A stretch of 64,000 nucleotides of DNA from JAFAXD01 sp051985675. GTDB lineage: Bacteria; Pseudomonadota; Alphaproteobacteria; Rhizobiales; Xanthobacteraceae. Below are positions 16,907 through 25,743 of the stretch, in pieces; the stretch's first letter is position 1; each line of letters starts with the position of its first letter. Where the stretch lies: positions 1 through 64,000 of the forward strand of contig JBPYFJ010000007.1 in the NCBI GenBank assembly GCA_051985675.1, written 5' to 3'. Both the position numbers and the translations under genes were made by a program. Under the pieces are notes generated by a model, which worked only from the letters and a program-made list of their open reading frames with translations, was not told the DNA's origin and did not search any database.

Positions 16907-17644
16907 TCACACGGCCCGCCCGCTGCGGATCAGCCGCAGCGCCTGCGCGGGGTCGAGCCGGCCGTCGTAAAGTGCCCGCCCGGCGATCGCACCGGCGAGC
17001 TTACGCGCCCGCGGCTGCATCAGGGCGCGCACATCATCAAGTGACGCCAGGCCGCCCGAGGCGATCACCGGGATGGAGATCGCTTCCGCAAGCGTGATCG
17101 TGGCGTCGAGGTTGAGGCCCTGCAGCATCCCGTCGCGGGCAACGTCGGTATAGACGATGGCGGCTACCCCGGCGTTCTCAAATCGCTGCGCGAGTTCCAG
17201 CGCGGACAGTTCGGAGGTTGCGGCCCAGCCCTCGACCGCCACCTTGCCGTCTCGCGCGTCAAGCCCGACTGCGACGCGGCCGGGGTGCATGCGCGCGGCT
17301 TGCTTCACGAGTTCCGGATTGCGGACTGCCGCAGTGCCGATGATCACCCGGTTGACGCCCTTTTCGAGCCAACCCTCGATGGTCGCCAGATCGCGGATGC
17401 CACCGCCGAGTTGCACCGGGCACGCAACGGTCTCCAGGATGCGCTCGATAGCCGCTTGATTGATCGGTTTGCCGGCGAACGCACCGTCAAGATCGACGAT
17501 GTGCAAATACTCGAAGCCCTGCGTTTCGAAGGCATGCGCCTGCCAAGCCGGATCGCGGTGAAACACGATCGCGCGCGCCATGTCGCCCTGCTCGAGGCGA
17601 ACGGCGACGCCGTCTTTGAGATCGATCGCCGGAAACAGGATCAC
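16907..17644 (-). CDS. hisA: ProFAR isomerase
   Basis: 1-(5-phosphoribosyl)-5-[(5-phosphoribosylamino)methylideneamino]imidazole-4-carboxamide isomerase, an Amadori isomerisation in a TIM barrel. It has 245 residues from GTG 17644, whose GTGA overlaps the hisH stop. D8 in ILFPAIDLKDG is the catalytic aspartate, and GGGIRD and ASGGLAS bind phosphate. A longer upstream frame to 17902 only shadows hisH. The GTG start and 4-nt overlap indicate coupled translation with hisH. Confidence 0.97.
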   Translation of the reverse strand: MILFPAIDLKDGVAVRLEQGDMARAIVFHRDPAWQAHAFETQGFEYLHIVDLDGAFAGKPINQAAIERILETVACPVQLGGGIRDLATIEGWLEKGVNRVIIGTAAVRNPELVKQAARMHPGRVAVGLDARDGKVAVEGWAATSELSALELAQRFENAGVAAIVYTDVARDGMLQGLNLDATITLAEAISIPVIASGGLASLDDVRALMQPRARKLAGAIAGRALYDGRLDPAQALRLIRSGRAV

Positions 17645-18291
17645 GGCGCCCACTTGAGAAAGTTGGCGATGAGGGCAAGTCCGAGCTGCTGGCTCTTTTC
17701 CGGGTGAAACTGGGTGCCCGCAGCGGTGTCGCGGCACACGATCGCGGTAACGGGGCCTCCGTAGTCGGCCTGCGCGACCAGATCTTGCCGGTCCGCGACC
17801 TTGAGCTCGTAACTGTGCACGAAATAGGCGTGCAGACCATCCGGCCCTACCGCAATGCCGTCGAGCAACGGATGCGGTTTGGCAGCGTCGAGCGTGTTCC
17901 ACCCCATGTGTGGAATCTTCAGGCTCGGATCGGCGGGCACGATGCGATCGACCTCACCGGCAATCCAGCCAAGTCCCGGCGTCGTTTGGTACTCACGGCC
18001 GCGCTCGGCCATCAGCTGCATGCCGACGCAAATACCCAGGAATGGTCGGCCCCGGCGATGCACCGCTTCATTGAGCGCATTCACCATGCCGGCAATCGCA
18101 TCAAGCCCGCGCCGGCAATCCGCAAACGCGCCGACGCCCGGCAATACCACGCGGTCGGCGCGGCGCACCATATCGGGATCGCCAGTGACAACGATCGGTT
18201 GCGGGCGGCGGCTCTCCTGCGCGGCGCGCTCGAATGCCTTGGCGGCGGAGTGCAGGTTGCCCGAGCCGTAGTCGACGATGGCGACCGTCAA
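17641..18291 (-). CDS. hisH: Imidazole glycerol phosphate synthase glutaminase subunit
   Basis: Class I glutamine amidotransferase that feeds ammonia to HisF. The product has 216 residues. It shows MTVAIVDYGSGNLHS, the oxyanion region LPGVGAF, the nucleophile C88 in GICVGMQLM, and the His-Glu pair in TQFHPEKSQ. Its ATGA overlaps the stop of the DUF2628 gene upstream and its stop overlaps hisA, so three genes are chained by 4-nt overlaps. Confidence 0.98.
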   Translation of the reverse strand: MTVAIVDYGSGNLHSAAKAFERAAQESRRPQPIVVTGDPDMVRRADRVVLPGVGAFADCRRGLDAIAGMVNALNEAVHRRGRPFLGICVGMQLMAERGREYQTTPGLGWIAGEVDRIVPADPSLKIPHMGWNTLDAAKPHPLLDGIAVGPDGLHAYFVHSYELKVADRQDLVAQADYGGPVTAIVCRDTAAGTQFHPEKSQQLGLALIANFLKWAP

Positions 18292-18779
18292 CGGTTCCCT
18301 CCCGGTTCGGGAAACAAGCCGATGACGTCCAAGCTATGCGACACGCGCGCACCGCCCGGCCGGTGCGCTGCCGCAGGCACAGTCACCGCCGCATCGTCGG
18401 CGGCCCAGCTGTCGAAGAACCTCCGCTCGGCGGTCTCGACATCGTCGGCAGCCACGACGCCAAGTTCATGCCAGCCGCGCCGCCGTAGCGCCCACTGCCG
18501 CAACGTCGACGCCTCTAGCCCGATGAGGATCGCGAGCAGGAGAAGTAACAGCCAAGTCGCATCGGCCGACAGCGGCAAGAACCGCGCGGTGACAGCAAGC
18601 GCAGCCACCAGGGCGATCCAGCCAATCGATTCGATGATCAGCAAATGGCGCAGCATCCACAACGGCCCGAAGACGAAAGCAGCCCAAGAAAAGCCGTCGC
18701 GCACAAACGCGAAGCGTTCGGCATAGTCCACGGTCTCCTGATCACGAACGGGCGGTTCAAACACTGCATAAATCGCCAT
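18288..18779 (-). CDS. DUF2628 small membrane protein in the histidine operon
   Basis: A 163-residue protein from ATG 18779, placed 6 nt after AAGGAG; a second ATG directly upstream (18782) is possible. After MAIYAVFEPPV it carries a hydrophobic block at about residues 32-95 (GFSWAAFVFGPLWMLRH, then two to three membrane helices), typical of DUF2628. The C-terminal part is soluble. The function is unknown. It sits between hisB and hisH in many Rhizobiales and is translationally coupled to hisH. No histidine-pathway activity is known for it. Confidence 0.85.
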   Translation of the reverse strand: MAIYAVFEPPVRDQETVDYAERFAFVRDGFSWAAFVFGPLWMLRHLLIIESIGWIALVAALAVTARFLPLSADATWLLLLLLAILIGLEASTLRQWALRRRGWHELGVVAADDVETAERRFFDSWAADDAAVTVPAAAHRPGGARVSHSLDVIGLFPEPGGNR

Positions 18780-18863
18780 CATCGGCTCCTTAACGCATAG
18801 TCCGGACAAGCGCACAGCGTCGCTCGTCGTGGAGAGTCCGACTCAACCGGGCCGGTGAGTAGG

Positions 18864-19451
18864 TCAGAGCACGCCCTTGGTGGACGGGACTTCGCCGGCG
18901 GCACGCGCATCGATTGCCACGGCAGCGCGCAACGCGCGAGCCAAGGCTTTGAAGCACGATTCGGCGATGTGGTGGTCGTTGGCACCACAGAGCGTCTCAA
19001 CGTGCAGCGTTATACCGGCGTTCATCGCAAATGCCTGGAACCATTCGCGTACCAGTTCGGTGTCGAAGGCGCCGACCTTGTCGCGTCCGAACGCTACCCG
19101 GAAAACCAGGAAGGGCCGACCCGAAATATCGATCGCAACCCGCGTGAGCGCCTCATCCATCGGCACGTGCACGTCGCTATAGCGGGTGATGCCCTTCAAG
19201 TCGCCCAGCGCCTGACGTACCGCCTGACCGAGCGCGATCCCGGTATCCTCGGTGGTATGGTGCTGGTCGATATGGAGGTCGCCCGTAGCCTTGACGCGAA
19301 CGTCAATGCGCGAATGCCGGGCGAGCAGATCGAGCATATGATCGAGAAAGCCGATCCCGGTTGCGACTGCCGACACGCCAGTGCCGTCGAGATCGACGGC
19401 GACCTCGATGTCGGTTTCCTTGGTTTTGCGCTTGACGGTACCGGTACGCAT
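18864..19451 (-). CDS. hisB: Imidazoleglycerol-phosphate dehydratase
   Basis: Monofunctional Mn-dependent IGP dehydratase of histidine synthesis (195 residues, without the phosphatase domain of E. coli HisB). Metal-site motifs: FLDHMLDLLARH, HHTTEDTGIALGQA and HHIAESCFKALA. ATG 19451 is chosen over a frame extending to 19502, because the family begins at about this point and a TATATA element at 19479-19484 could be the -10 of its promoter. It heads the his gene run and is divergent from hslV. Confidence 0.97.
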   Translation of the reverse strand: MRTGTVKRKTKETDIEVAVDLDGTGVSAVATGIGFLDHMLDLLARHSRIDVRVKATGDLHIDQHHTTEDTGIALGQAVRQALGDLKGITRYSDVHVPMDEALTRVAIDISGRPFLVFRVAFGRDKVGAFDTELVREWFQAFAMNAGITLHVETLCGANDHHIAESCFKALARALRAAVAIDARAAGEVPSTKGVL

Positions 19452-19621
19452 CACGGCCTCTAAAACGGTTCCGAGCGGGCTATATAGGACTTCGCCGCCC
19501 AAACCATCACGTGTCAGGCTGCATTGCGCCGCCTTTTATCAGGTGATTTTTGCCTTCGCCACTCCAGCAATTGCATTGGGATGGCTCCTTTCCTAAATCA
19601 AGGCCACGAGGTCTCCACCCC

Positions 19622-20173
19622 ATGCACCCTACCGAACACGCCGCCTGGCACGGCACGACCATCCTGAGCGTGCGCAAGGGCGGCGCCGTCGTGATCGGCG
19701 GCGACGGCCAGGTTTCGATCGGTCAGACCGTGGTCAAGGCCAATGCCCGCAAGGTGCGTCGCCTCGCCAAGGGCGACGTCATTGGTGGCTTTGCCGGCGC
19801 CACCGCCGATGCCTTCACCTTGTTTGAGCGGCTTGAGGGCAAGCTTGACCAATATCCCGGCCAGTTGATGCGCGCCGCCGTCGAGCTCGCCAAGGATTGG
19901 CGGACCGACCGCTATCTGCGCCGGCTTGAAGCCATGATGATCGTCGCCGACAAGGACGTGTCGCTGGTGCTAACCGGCACCGGCGACGTACTTGAGCCGG
20001 AAGCCGGGGTTGTCGGGATCGGATCCGGGGGTAACTACGCGCTGGCGGCCGCCCGCGCCCTGCTCGACGGCCCGCTTGATGCCGAAGCAATCGTGCGCAA
20101 AGCGATGGATATCGCTGCCGATATTTGCGTCTACACCAACCGCAACGTCACGATCGAGACGTTGAAGGCGTGA
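19622..20173 (+). CDS. hslV: ATP-dependent protease proteolytic subunit HslV
   Basis: N-terminal-threonine peptidase (proteasome beta-type) that forms the HslVU protease with HslU. It has 183 residues from ATG 19622. The catalytic threonine is in HGTTILSVRKGG at positions 12-13, so a propeptide of about 11 residues must be removed, unlike E. coli where the threonine directly follows Met1. GGDGQVSIG and GFAGATADAFTL are conserved. It lies 9 bp before hslU. It would be expected to be heat-shock controlled, but I found no clear RpoH promoter upstream. Confidence 0.97.
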   Translation: MHPTEHAAWHGTTILSVRKGGAVVIGGDGQVSIGQTVVKANARKVRRLAKGDVIGGFAGATADAFTLFERLEGKLDQYPGQLMRAAVELAKDWRTDRYLRRLEAMMIVADKDVSLVLTGTGDVLEPEAGVVGIGSGGNYALAAARALLDGPLDAEAIVRKAMDIAADICVYTNRNVTIETLKA

Positions 20174-20182
20174 TGCTGACCA

Positions 20183-21487
20183 ATGAACGAATTCTCACCC
20201 CGCGAAATCGTCTCCGAACTCGACCGCTTCATCATCGGCCAAGCCGATGCCAAGCGCGCGGTCGCGATCGCGCTCCGCAATCGGTGGCGCCGGCTCCAGC
20301 TTGACGAGAAACTCCGCGAAGAGGTGATGCCCAAGAATATCCTGATGATTGGTCCGACCGGCGTCGGCAAGACCGAGATTTCGCGAAGGCTCGCGCGGCT
20401 CGCGGGCGCGCCATTCCTCAAGGTCGAGGCGACCAAGTTCACCGAGGTTGGATATGTCGGTCGCGATGTCGAGCAGATCGTGCGCGACCTCGTGGAAGCC
20501 GCCATCACCCAAACCCGCGAACGCAAGCGCAAGGACGTGTCCGCCCGCGCGCACCTCGCGGCCGAGGAGCGCGTGCTCGACGCCCTGGTGGGGGCCCACG
20601 CGAGCCCCCAGACCAAGGACAGTTTCCGCCGGAAGTTGCGCGCCGGCGAACTCAACGACAAGGAGATCGACATCGAGGTGCAGGCCTCCGGCGGCATGCC
20701 GTTATTTGAAATCCCCGGAATGCCGGGCGCGCAGATGGGCGCGATCTCCATTGGCGACATTTTCGGCAAGCTCGGCGGCGGACGCACCAAGACGCGGCGC
20801 GTCACCGTGAAGGAATCGCATGAGATTCTGGTCAACGAGGAGTCCGACAAGTTGCTGGATCAGGATCAGTTGGTGCAGGAAGCCATTCGCACGGTTGAGA
20901 ACAATGGCATCGTATTTCTGGACGAAATCGACAAAATCTGCGCGCGCGACGGGCGGATCGGTGCGGATGTATCGCGCGAAGGCGTGCAGCGCGACCTGCT
21001 GCCGTTGATCGAAGGGACGACCGTGTCGACCAAGCATGGCGCGGTGAAGACCGACCACATTCTGTTCATTGCTTCGGGTGCATTCCATCTCGCCAAGCCG
21101 TCGGATCTCTTGCCCGAGCTGCAAGGCCGGCTGCCGATCAGAGTCGAACTCCAGCCGCTCACCCGCGACGATTTCAAACGCATCCTGACCGAGACCGAGG
21201 CGTCCTTGATCAAGCAATCGATCGCCCTGATGGCGACCGAGGGAGTTACGCTCGAGTTCACGCCGGATGCGATCGATGCGCTGGCCGACATGGCGGTCGC
21301 GGTCAATTCAAGCCTGGAGAACATCGGCGCCCGCCGCCTGCAAACCGTGATGGAGCGCGTACTCGACGACATCTCGTTCGTGGCGCCTGATCGCGCCGGC
21401 GAGACTGTAAAAATCGACGGCGCCTATGTGCGCGATCGTGTTGCCGATCTTGCCAAGAATGCTGACTTGAGCCGGTTTATTTTATAG
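20183..21487 (+). CDS. hslU: ATP-dependent protease ATPase subunit HslU
   Basis: AAA+ unfoldase of the HslVU (ClpYQ) protease. The 434-residue product starts MNEFSPREIVSELDRFIIGQ; Walker A is GPTGVGKTE, Walker B is IVFLDEIDKI, and GYVGRDVEQIVRDL is the pore-loop region. The inserted I domain lies at about residues 110-240, and the C-terminus ends SRFIL, the tail that docks into HslV. It is co-transcribed with hslV. It converges on smr with 16 bp between the stop codons. Confidence 0.98.
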   Translation: MNEFSPREIVSELDRFIIGQADAKRAVAIALRNRWRRLQLDEKLREEVMPKNILMIGPTGVGKTEISRRLARLAGAPFLKVEATKFTEVGYVGRDVEQIVRDLVEAAITQTRERKRKDVSARAHLAAEERVLDALVGAHASPQTKDSFRRKLRAGELNDKEIDIEVQASGGMPLFEIPGMPGAQMGAISIGDIFGKLGGGRTKTRRVTVKESHEILVNEESDKLLDQDQLVQEAIRTVENNGIVFLDEIDKICARDGRIGADVSREGVQRDLLPLIEGTTVSTKHGAVKTDHILFIASGAFHLAKPSDLLPELQGRLPIRVELQPLTRDDFKRILTETEASLIKQSIALMATEGVTLEFTPDAIDALADMAVAVNSSLENIGARRLQTVMERVLDDISFVAPDRAGETVKIDGAYVRDRVADLAKNADLSRFIL

Positions 21488-21503
21488 CGAACCCGTTCGG
21501 GGC

Positions 21504-22025
21504 TTACCGTCGCCGCCGCACCCGCACGTAGAGCGCGCCTTCACCGCCGTGGCCAATGTGGGCTGTGTCGAATCCGACGACCAAACTGCGAAACTCGGAC
21601 TGTGCGAGCCAAAGCGGCACCTGACGGCGCAGCACCCCGCCGTCCGGATCCCTGCCTTTGCCAGTGACGACCAGCACGTATCGCGCGCCGTCGGTCTGCG
21701 CCTTGCGGAGAAAGCGCGCGAGCGCCGCATGGGCCTGCGCCTGCGTGAGCCCGTGCAGATCGAGACGCGCGTCGATGGCATCGCGACCGCGCGAAAGTTT
21801 CTGCCGCGCCCGCCGATCGATCGGCGCGAGCCGGGGCGGCGCCACCGGCGTGGTGGCGGGCAGGGCCGCGGCGGCCGCCGCAATTCGGGGTCGAGCTGCA
21901 GCCTGCGGCTCCTCACGATCCGCGGTGTCGCCCCCCATCGGCGTGACCGAGCGCGCGACGCTTCGCCATAAACGCTGCTCATCCTCGGACAGACGCCGCC
22001 GACGGCGCGGACGCTCGCTGATCAT
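21504..22025 (-). CDS. Smr-domain protein (MutS2 C-terminal-like)
   Basis: A 173-residue protein. An Arg-rich, Ala/Pro-rich N-terminal half (probably disordered) is followed by a Smr domain: DARLDLHGLTQAQAHAAL, then VVTGKGRDPDGGVLRRQVP. Stand-alone Smr proteins of this type have endonuclease or RNA-related activity in other bacteria; the substrate here is unknown. ATG 22025 overlaps the mltA stop as ATGA. The mltA-smr pair is conserved in Rhizobiales. Confidence 0.92.
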   Translation of the reverse strand: MISERPRRRRRLSEDEQRLWRSVARSVTPMGGDTADREEPQAAARPRIAAAAAALPATTPVAPPRLAPIDRRARQKLSRGRDAIDARLDLHGLTQAQAHAALARFLRKAQTDGARYVLVVTGKGRDPDGGVLRRQVPLWLAQSEFRSLVVGFDTAHIGHGGEGALYVRVRRRR

Positions 22026-23422
22026 GCGTGCCACCGTATCCGCCCGCGCCGTACCGGAGGCAGCGGCGGTTTGGGTGCGGTCGGGGGCGCTGCGCCATTC
22101 GCCGGCTTCGCTGGGATCTTTGCGGTGACGACCGGCCGTGGTGTCGGCAGCGGCATAGCGGTGCCGGCCACAACCGGATCGAGTACACGCGGCAGCAGGA
22201 GCGCGAACATGCCGGGATTGCGCAGACGGCCGGCAAGCTTGCCCGCTTCATCGCCCGCCCCGTAATAGATATCGGCGCGCGCCGGGCCGACGATCGCCGA
22301 GCCCGTGTCCTGCGCGATCATCAGACGGCGGAACGGACCGCTGCGCCGGTTGTCGACTGGCAAGCCGGCCTGGATGAAGAACGGCGTGCCGTAGACGTGC
22401 AGCGCCTTGTCGACCGCGATCGAGCGCCGCGGTGTCAACGGAATGCCCTGGGCACCGGTCGCCTCGAGCTCACCTGACAATCCGACAATGCGGAAGAAAA
22501 CGTAGGACCGGTTCTGGTCGCGCAACTCCTTAGCCTGATCGGGATGCGCATTCATCCAGCTGCGAATGCGCTCCATGCTCATCTCCTCGCGCGGCACTTC
22601 GTTGCGCTCGATCAAAACTCGTCCGACCGCCGTGTAGGGAAAACCGTTGTGGGCGTCGTAGTTGATCCGCAACATGGTGCCGTCTTCGAGACGCACGCGC
22701 GCGGATCCCTGGATCTGAATGAACAGCAAATCAATCGGATCCTTGATCCAGCAGATTTCCAGGCGCTGACCGTCGAGTGCGCCATCCTCGATTTCGCCGC
22801 GGTCGTAGTAGGGTACGAGCGTCCCGTCGGGCAGCCGGCGGGTGGCGCGGCCGCTGTTGGGAAATCCCTGACCTTTTTGATAGCCCGGCGGTGGAACGAG
22901 ATCGCCCGGTCGCCGGTAGACGGGCACCGTGAACTCCCGCGTTGGGAACCGTGAGCCGTCCACAATCGGCTCGTAGTAGCCGGTCAAGAACCCGGCGGTG
23001 TCGCCTAGTTTGTAGATGCGAACGGGGCGGAAATTCTCTTCGAAAAAGCTGCGTGCATTGGCGCTGGGCGGCGCGGCCAAGGCCTTGCGGCAGACATCGG
23101 CTAGCACCGGCAGGAGCGGACGCGGGTCATCGCCCCATCGCGCATGCCCAACCACGGCCCGGCAACTCGCCCGAAAGGTCGCGAAGGCTTCGGAGTGATT
23201 GTCCTGCGTCCAGCCGTCGAGATCGCTCCAAGCCAAAGGTTCGAGCGCGGTGTCGGCAAATCGGAATGGGCCCGGCGGCGTGGGGCGGGGTGGACGGCCG
23301 AGATCGTCAATCGCGATGTTGCGAGGCTGGGATTTGGCCGGGTGTCGCGCGACCGCGCCGGTTGCCGCGTTTGTGGCAATTGCCAAACAAGTGAGCGATG
23401 CAATCAGCGTGCTGCGAGGCAT
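22022..23422 (-). CDS. mltA: Membrane-bound lytic murein transglycosylase A
   Basis: Cleaves the glycan strands of peptidoglycan to 1,6-anhydro ends in the periplasm. It has 466 residues from ATG 23422 (GTG 23428 is possible). The N-terminus is a signal peptide without an obvious lipobox cysteine. The MltA barrel domain contains GFLTGYYEP and the QIQGSARVRLEDG region; the 3D domain near the C-terminus carries the conserved aspartates in MIAQDTGSAIVGPARADIYYG. A Pro-rich tail follows. It lies 15 bp downstream of the Tim44-like gene and is coupled to smr. Confidence 0.95.
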   Translation of the reverse strand: MPRSTLIASLTCLAIATNAATGAVARHPAKSQPRNIAIDDLGRPPRPTPPGPFRFADTALEPLAWSDLDGWTQDNHSEAFATFRASCRAVVGHARWGDDPRPLLPVLADVCRKALAAPPSANARSFFEENFRPVRIYKLGDTAGFLTGYYEPIVDGSRFPTREFTVPVYRRPGDLVPPPGYQKGQGFPNSGRATRRLPDGTLVPYYDRGEIEDGALDGQRLEICWIKDPIDLLFIQIQGSARVRLEDGTMLRINYDAHNGFPYTAVGRVLIERNEVPREEMSMERIRSWMNAHPDQAKELRDQNRSYVFFRIVGLSGELEATGAQGIPLTPRRSIAVDKALHVYGTPFFIQAGLPVDNRRSGPFRRLMIAQDTGSAIVGPARADIYYGAGDEAGKLAGRLRNPGMFALLLPRVLDPVVAGTAMPLPTPRPVVTAKIPAKPANGAAPPTAPKPPLPPVRRGRIRWHA

Positions 23423-23437
23423 GCGCACCGCGCGCGA

Positions 23438-24154
23438 TCATTGCCCGGTTTCGGTCGCGACCAGCTTCCAGTTGGGGTCACGCGAGGTGACGTCGCGCGC
23501 GAACGTCCATACGTCGGTCACATCGGTGACCTTGTCCGGGTTGCCATCCTTGACAGCGCCGTTCTTGTCGCGGGTCACCGACACCAAATGCGATACGAAG
23601 CGGATCGTTACCTGCGCAATCTTGCCGCGCAGTTCGGCGCCGATGATGTCGGTGGAATCGATGGAAACGAAGCGCGTTTCGGCCGTCTCGCCGCGAGTCT
23701 CGCGCTCGCGAATGACCGCCTCGAAGCCGTCGTAGACGTCGCGCGCCAGTAGATTTTTCAAGGTGCGGCGGTCGCCATCCGCGTAGGCGGTGACGATCAT
23801 CTCATAGGCCGCCCGCGCGCCGCCAAGGAAATGCTTGGGCTCGAAAGCCTTGTCCTCGGCCGCGATCGCATCCAGGCCCCTGGCGATCGCGGAGTCCGGT
23901 TGCGCAATTCCCTTCCAGCGATCGGCCGACCTGGCGTCCTCCGCGGGTTTTGCGGCAGTTTCCGTTGGGCCACGGCCCGGAAGCGCGACAACCTTGTCGT
24001 TGCCGGTCGGACGCGTGCGCTCGCGCGCCGCGTAAGGGTCGTAAGGCGGTCGCTCACGCCCCGTGCGCTGGCCCAAGACGCTGCGCAGTCGCAGAAAGAT
24101 GAACACTGCGAGTGCCAGGAAGATGATGGTGTAGATGTCAAACACGTCTTGCAC
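23438..24154 (-). CDS. Tim44-like domain inner-membrane protein
   Basis: A 238-residue protein with one N-terminal membrane helix (about residues 5-25, IYTIIFLALAVFIFL), a charged Pro/Arg-rich linker, and a C-terminal Tim44/Mba1-type domain (about 95-235) ending in DPNWKLVATETGQ. It resembles the bacterial TimA family proposed as ancestor of mitochondrial Tim44; a role in protein handling at the membrane is inferred. ATG 24154 fits the family start. Order tim44-mltA-smr on the minus strand; secB is divergent across a 353-bp gap. Confidence 0.9.
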   Translation of the reverse strand: MQDVFDIYTIIFLALAVFIFLRLRSVLGQRTGRERPPYDPYAARERTRPTGNDKVVALPGRGPTETAAKPAEDARSADRWKGIAQPDSAIARGLDAIAAEDKAFEPKHFLGGARAAYEMIVTAYADGDRRTLKNLLARDVYDGFEAVIRERETRGETAETRFVSIDSTDIIGAELRGKIAQVTIRFVSHLVSVTRDKNGAVKDGNPDKVTDVTDVWTFARDVTSRDPNWKLVATETGQ

Positions 24155-24507
24155 GCTCGCCGTTCAGGCCTATTTGGCGCCCGCCAATAGCAACACGCCG
24201 GCTGCGAAGTCCGCTCCTCCACCCATGTAAGCACCCGATCATGCCAATCCAGTGGCACGTGCTGTTTAAGGGTCGATGAGGACCGCGATTCTCTGACAAT
24301 TCGGCAATCTAAACGATCAAAGACCCCCAGCCAACAGCCACCGATGGGATTTGCCGCGGACTTGCCGCATTGCGCCGCATGGCTGCACCCTCGGGTAAGC
24401 GACCCGGCCCAACGAATGGGCAAGCTGGTCTCAGCCGGCGCCGCGCTTGTCGCCGGAAGGGGCCTATGTTAGCCACAGCGGCCACAGCGTTGGCGTTGGG
24501 AGAGATT
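24155..24507. other. 353-bp divergent intergenic region, tim44-like / secB
   Basis: A non-coding spacer that must hold the promoters of both genes. CCTATGTTAG at 24463-24472 looks like an RpoH -10 element, but the only CTTG upstream is 13 bp away instead of 17-18, so I do not call it. A GGGAGAG ribosome site precedes secB. I see no tRNA-like clover leaf, long repeat or conserved small ORF. Confidence 0.6.
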
Positions 24508-25023
24508 ATGAGCACGAATGGCGGCCAGCAGGGCGGGCAACCGCAGGGCCCGACACCGGCCGTGGGGGCCGCCGGGGTTGGACCGCAGCTCAATGTCCTT
24601 GCTCAGTACACCAAGGATCTGTCCTTCGAGAATCCGAACGCTCCGAAGTCGCTGGGCCAGCAGGGGCAGCAACCGGCAATCAATATCCAGATCAACGTCA
24701 ACCCCACCCAGCTGTCCAACACCGACTTCGAAATCGAGCTCAAGCTCGAGGGTAAGGCCGAGGTCAACGGCTCGGTCCTGTTCAATTTCGAGCTGGTGTA
24801 TGCGGGGGTTTTCCGGTTGCACAACATTCCGCAGGAGCAGATCGGCCCTGTGGTTATGATCGAATGTCCGCGCCTGCTGTTTCCGTTCGCACGGGCGATC
24901 GTCGCTGACGCGGTTGTGCACGGTGGCTTCCCCCCGCTCATGCTCGACCCGGTGGATTTCGTCAGCCTTTACCGGCAGAGGGCTGCGCAACAGCCGCAGG
25001 CGGCGCCGGCGAGCTCAGCCTGA
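24508..25023 (+). CDS. secB: Protein-export chaperone SecB
   Basis: Tetrameric cytosolic chaperone that holds preproteins unfolded and delivers them to SecA. It has 171 residues from ATG 24508. A Gly/Gln-rich N-terminal tail precedes LNVLAQYTKDLSFENPNAP, the SecB core start, then ELKLEGKAEVNG and IECPRLLFPFAR. The longer upstream frame (to 24370) has no family support. The last 9 bp overlap the convergent end of dnaQ. Confidence 0.97.
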   Translation: MSTNGGQQGGQPQGPTPAVGAAGVGPQLNVLAQYTKDLSFENPNAPKSLGQQGQQPAINIQINVNPTQLSNTDFEIELKLEGKAEVNGSVLFNFELVYAGVFRLHNIPQEQIGPVVMIECPRLLFPFARAIVADAVVHGGFPPLMLDPVDFVSLYRQRAAQQPQAAPASSA

Positions 25024-25743
25024 TTGCGCGGAACCGCCCGCCGTCTCGGTGCCGGGCGGATCGAGGTAATCCCGCCAGATCGCATGCGAACCGAGGGTCG
25101 CGATGAACGCGCGATGAGCCGCGCGTTCGAGCGCCGAGATCGCACGCGCGAGCGGCGTAGGCCTGGGTCGCACGGTACTTGTCGCGGGCCCTGCGGTCGC
25201 GACGGCAACCACCGCCAAGCCGAGCTGCGCCTGACGGGCCTCAATGAGCTCGAGGTACACCTCGGCGAGCAACTCAGCATCGAGCAGAGCGCCGTGCTTC
25301 GTGCGACGTGAATTGTCGATGCTGTAGCGCACGCAGAGGTCGTCCAACCGGTTAGAACCACCCGGAAACTTGCGGCGCGCGAGCAGCAGAGTATCCACCA
25401 GCCGAACGCGTTCGAGCGGCCGGCGGCCGGCGCGCTCGAGTTCCGCATTGAGGAAGCCGATGTCGAACGCTGCGTTGTGAATGACAAGACGCGCGTCGCC
25501 GATGAAGGCCAAAAAGTCTTCCGCGACTTCAGCAAAAGGTGGCTTGTCCTTGAGGAACTCCGCGGACAGGCCGTGCACCGAAAAAGCTTCGGTTGGAACG
25601 TCGCGCTCCGGATTGAGGTAACGGTGAAACGTCAGCCCGGACGGAATCCGATTGATCAGCTCAACGCAGCCGACTTCGACCAGGCGATGGCCCTGATAGG
25701 GATCGAGCCCGGTTGTTTCGGTATCGAGGACGATCTCACGCAT
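25015..25743 (-). CDS. dnaQ: DNA polymerase III epsilon subunit (3'-5' exonuclease)
   Basis: Proofreading exonuclease of the replicative polymerase. It has 242 residues from ATG 25743. Exo I is IVLDTETTGLDP, Exo II is VIHNAAFDIGFLNAEL, and Exo III contains the H/D pair in RTKHGALLDAELLAEVY. The C-terminal tail would bind the alpha subunit. It overlaps the end of coaE by 8 nt and is therefore coupled to it. The coaE-dnaQ-secB arrangement is characteristic of alphaproteobacteria near the origin. Confidence 0.97.
   Translation of the reverse strand: MREIVLDTETTGLDPYQGHRLVEVGCVELINRIPSGLTFHRYLNPERDVPTEAFSVHGLSAEFLKDKPPFAEVAEDFLAFIGDARLVIHNAAFDIGFLNAELERAGRRPLERVRLVDTLLLARRKFPGGSNRLDDLCVRYSIDNSRRTKHGALLDAELLAEVYLELIEARQAQLGLAVVAVATAGPATSTVRPRPTPLARAISALERAAHRAFIATLGSHAIWRDYLDPPGTETAGGSAQSG

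Noticed and set aside
24446..24472. RpoH-like promoter before secB (CTTG and CCTATGTTAG).
   Set aside because: The spacing is 13 bp instead of 17-18.
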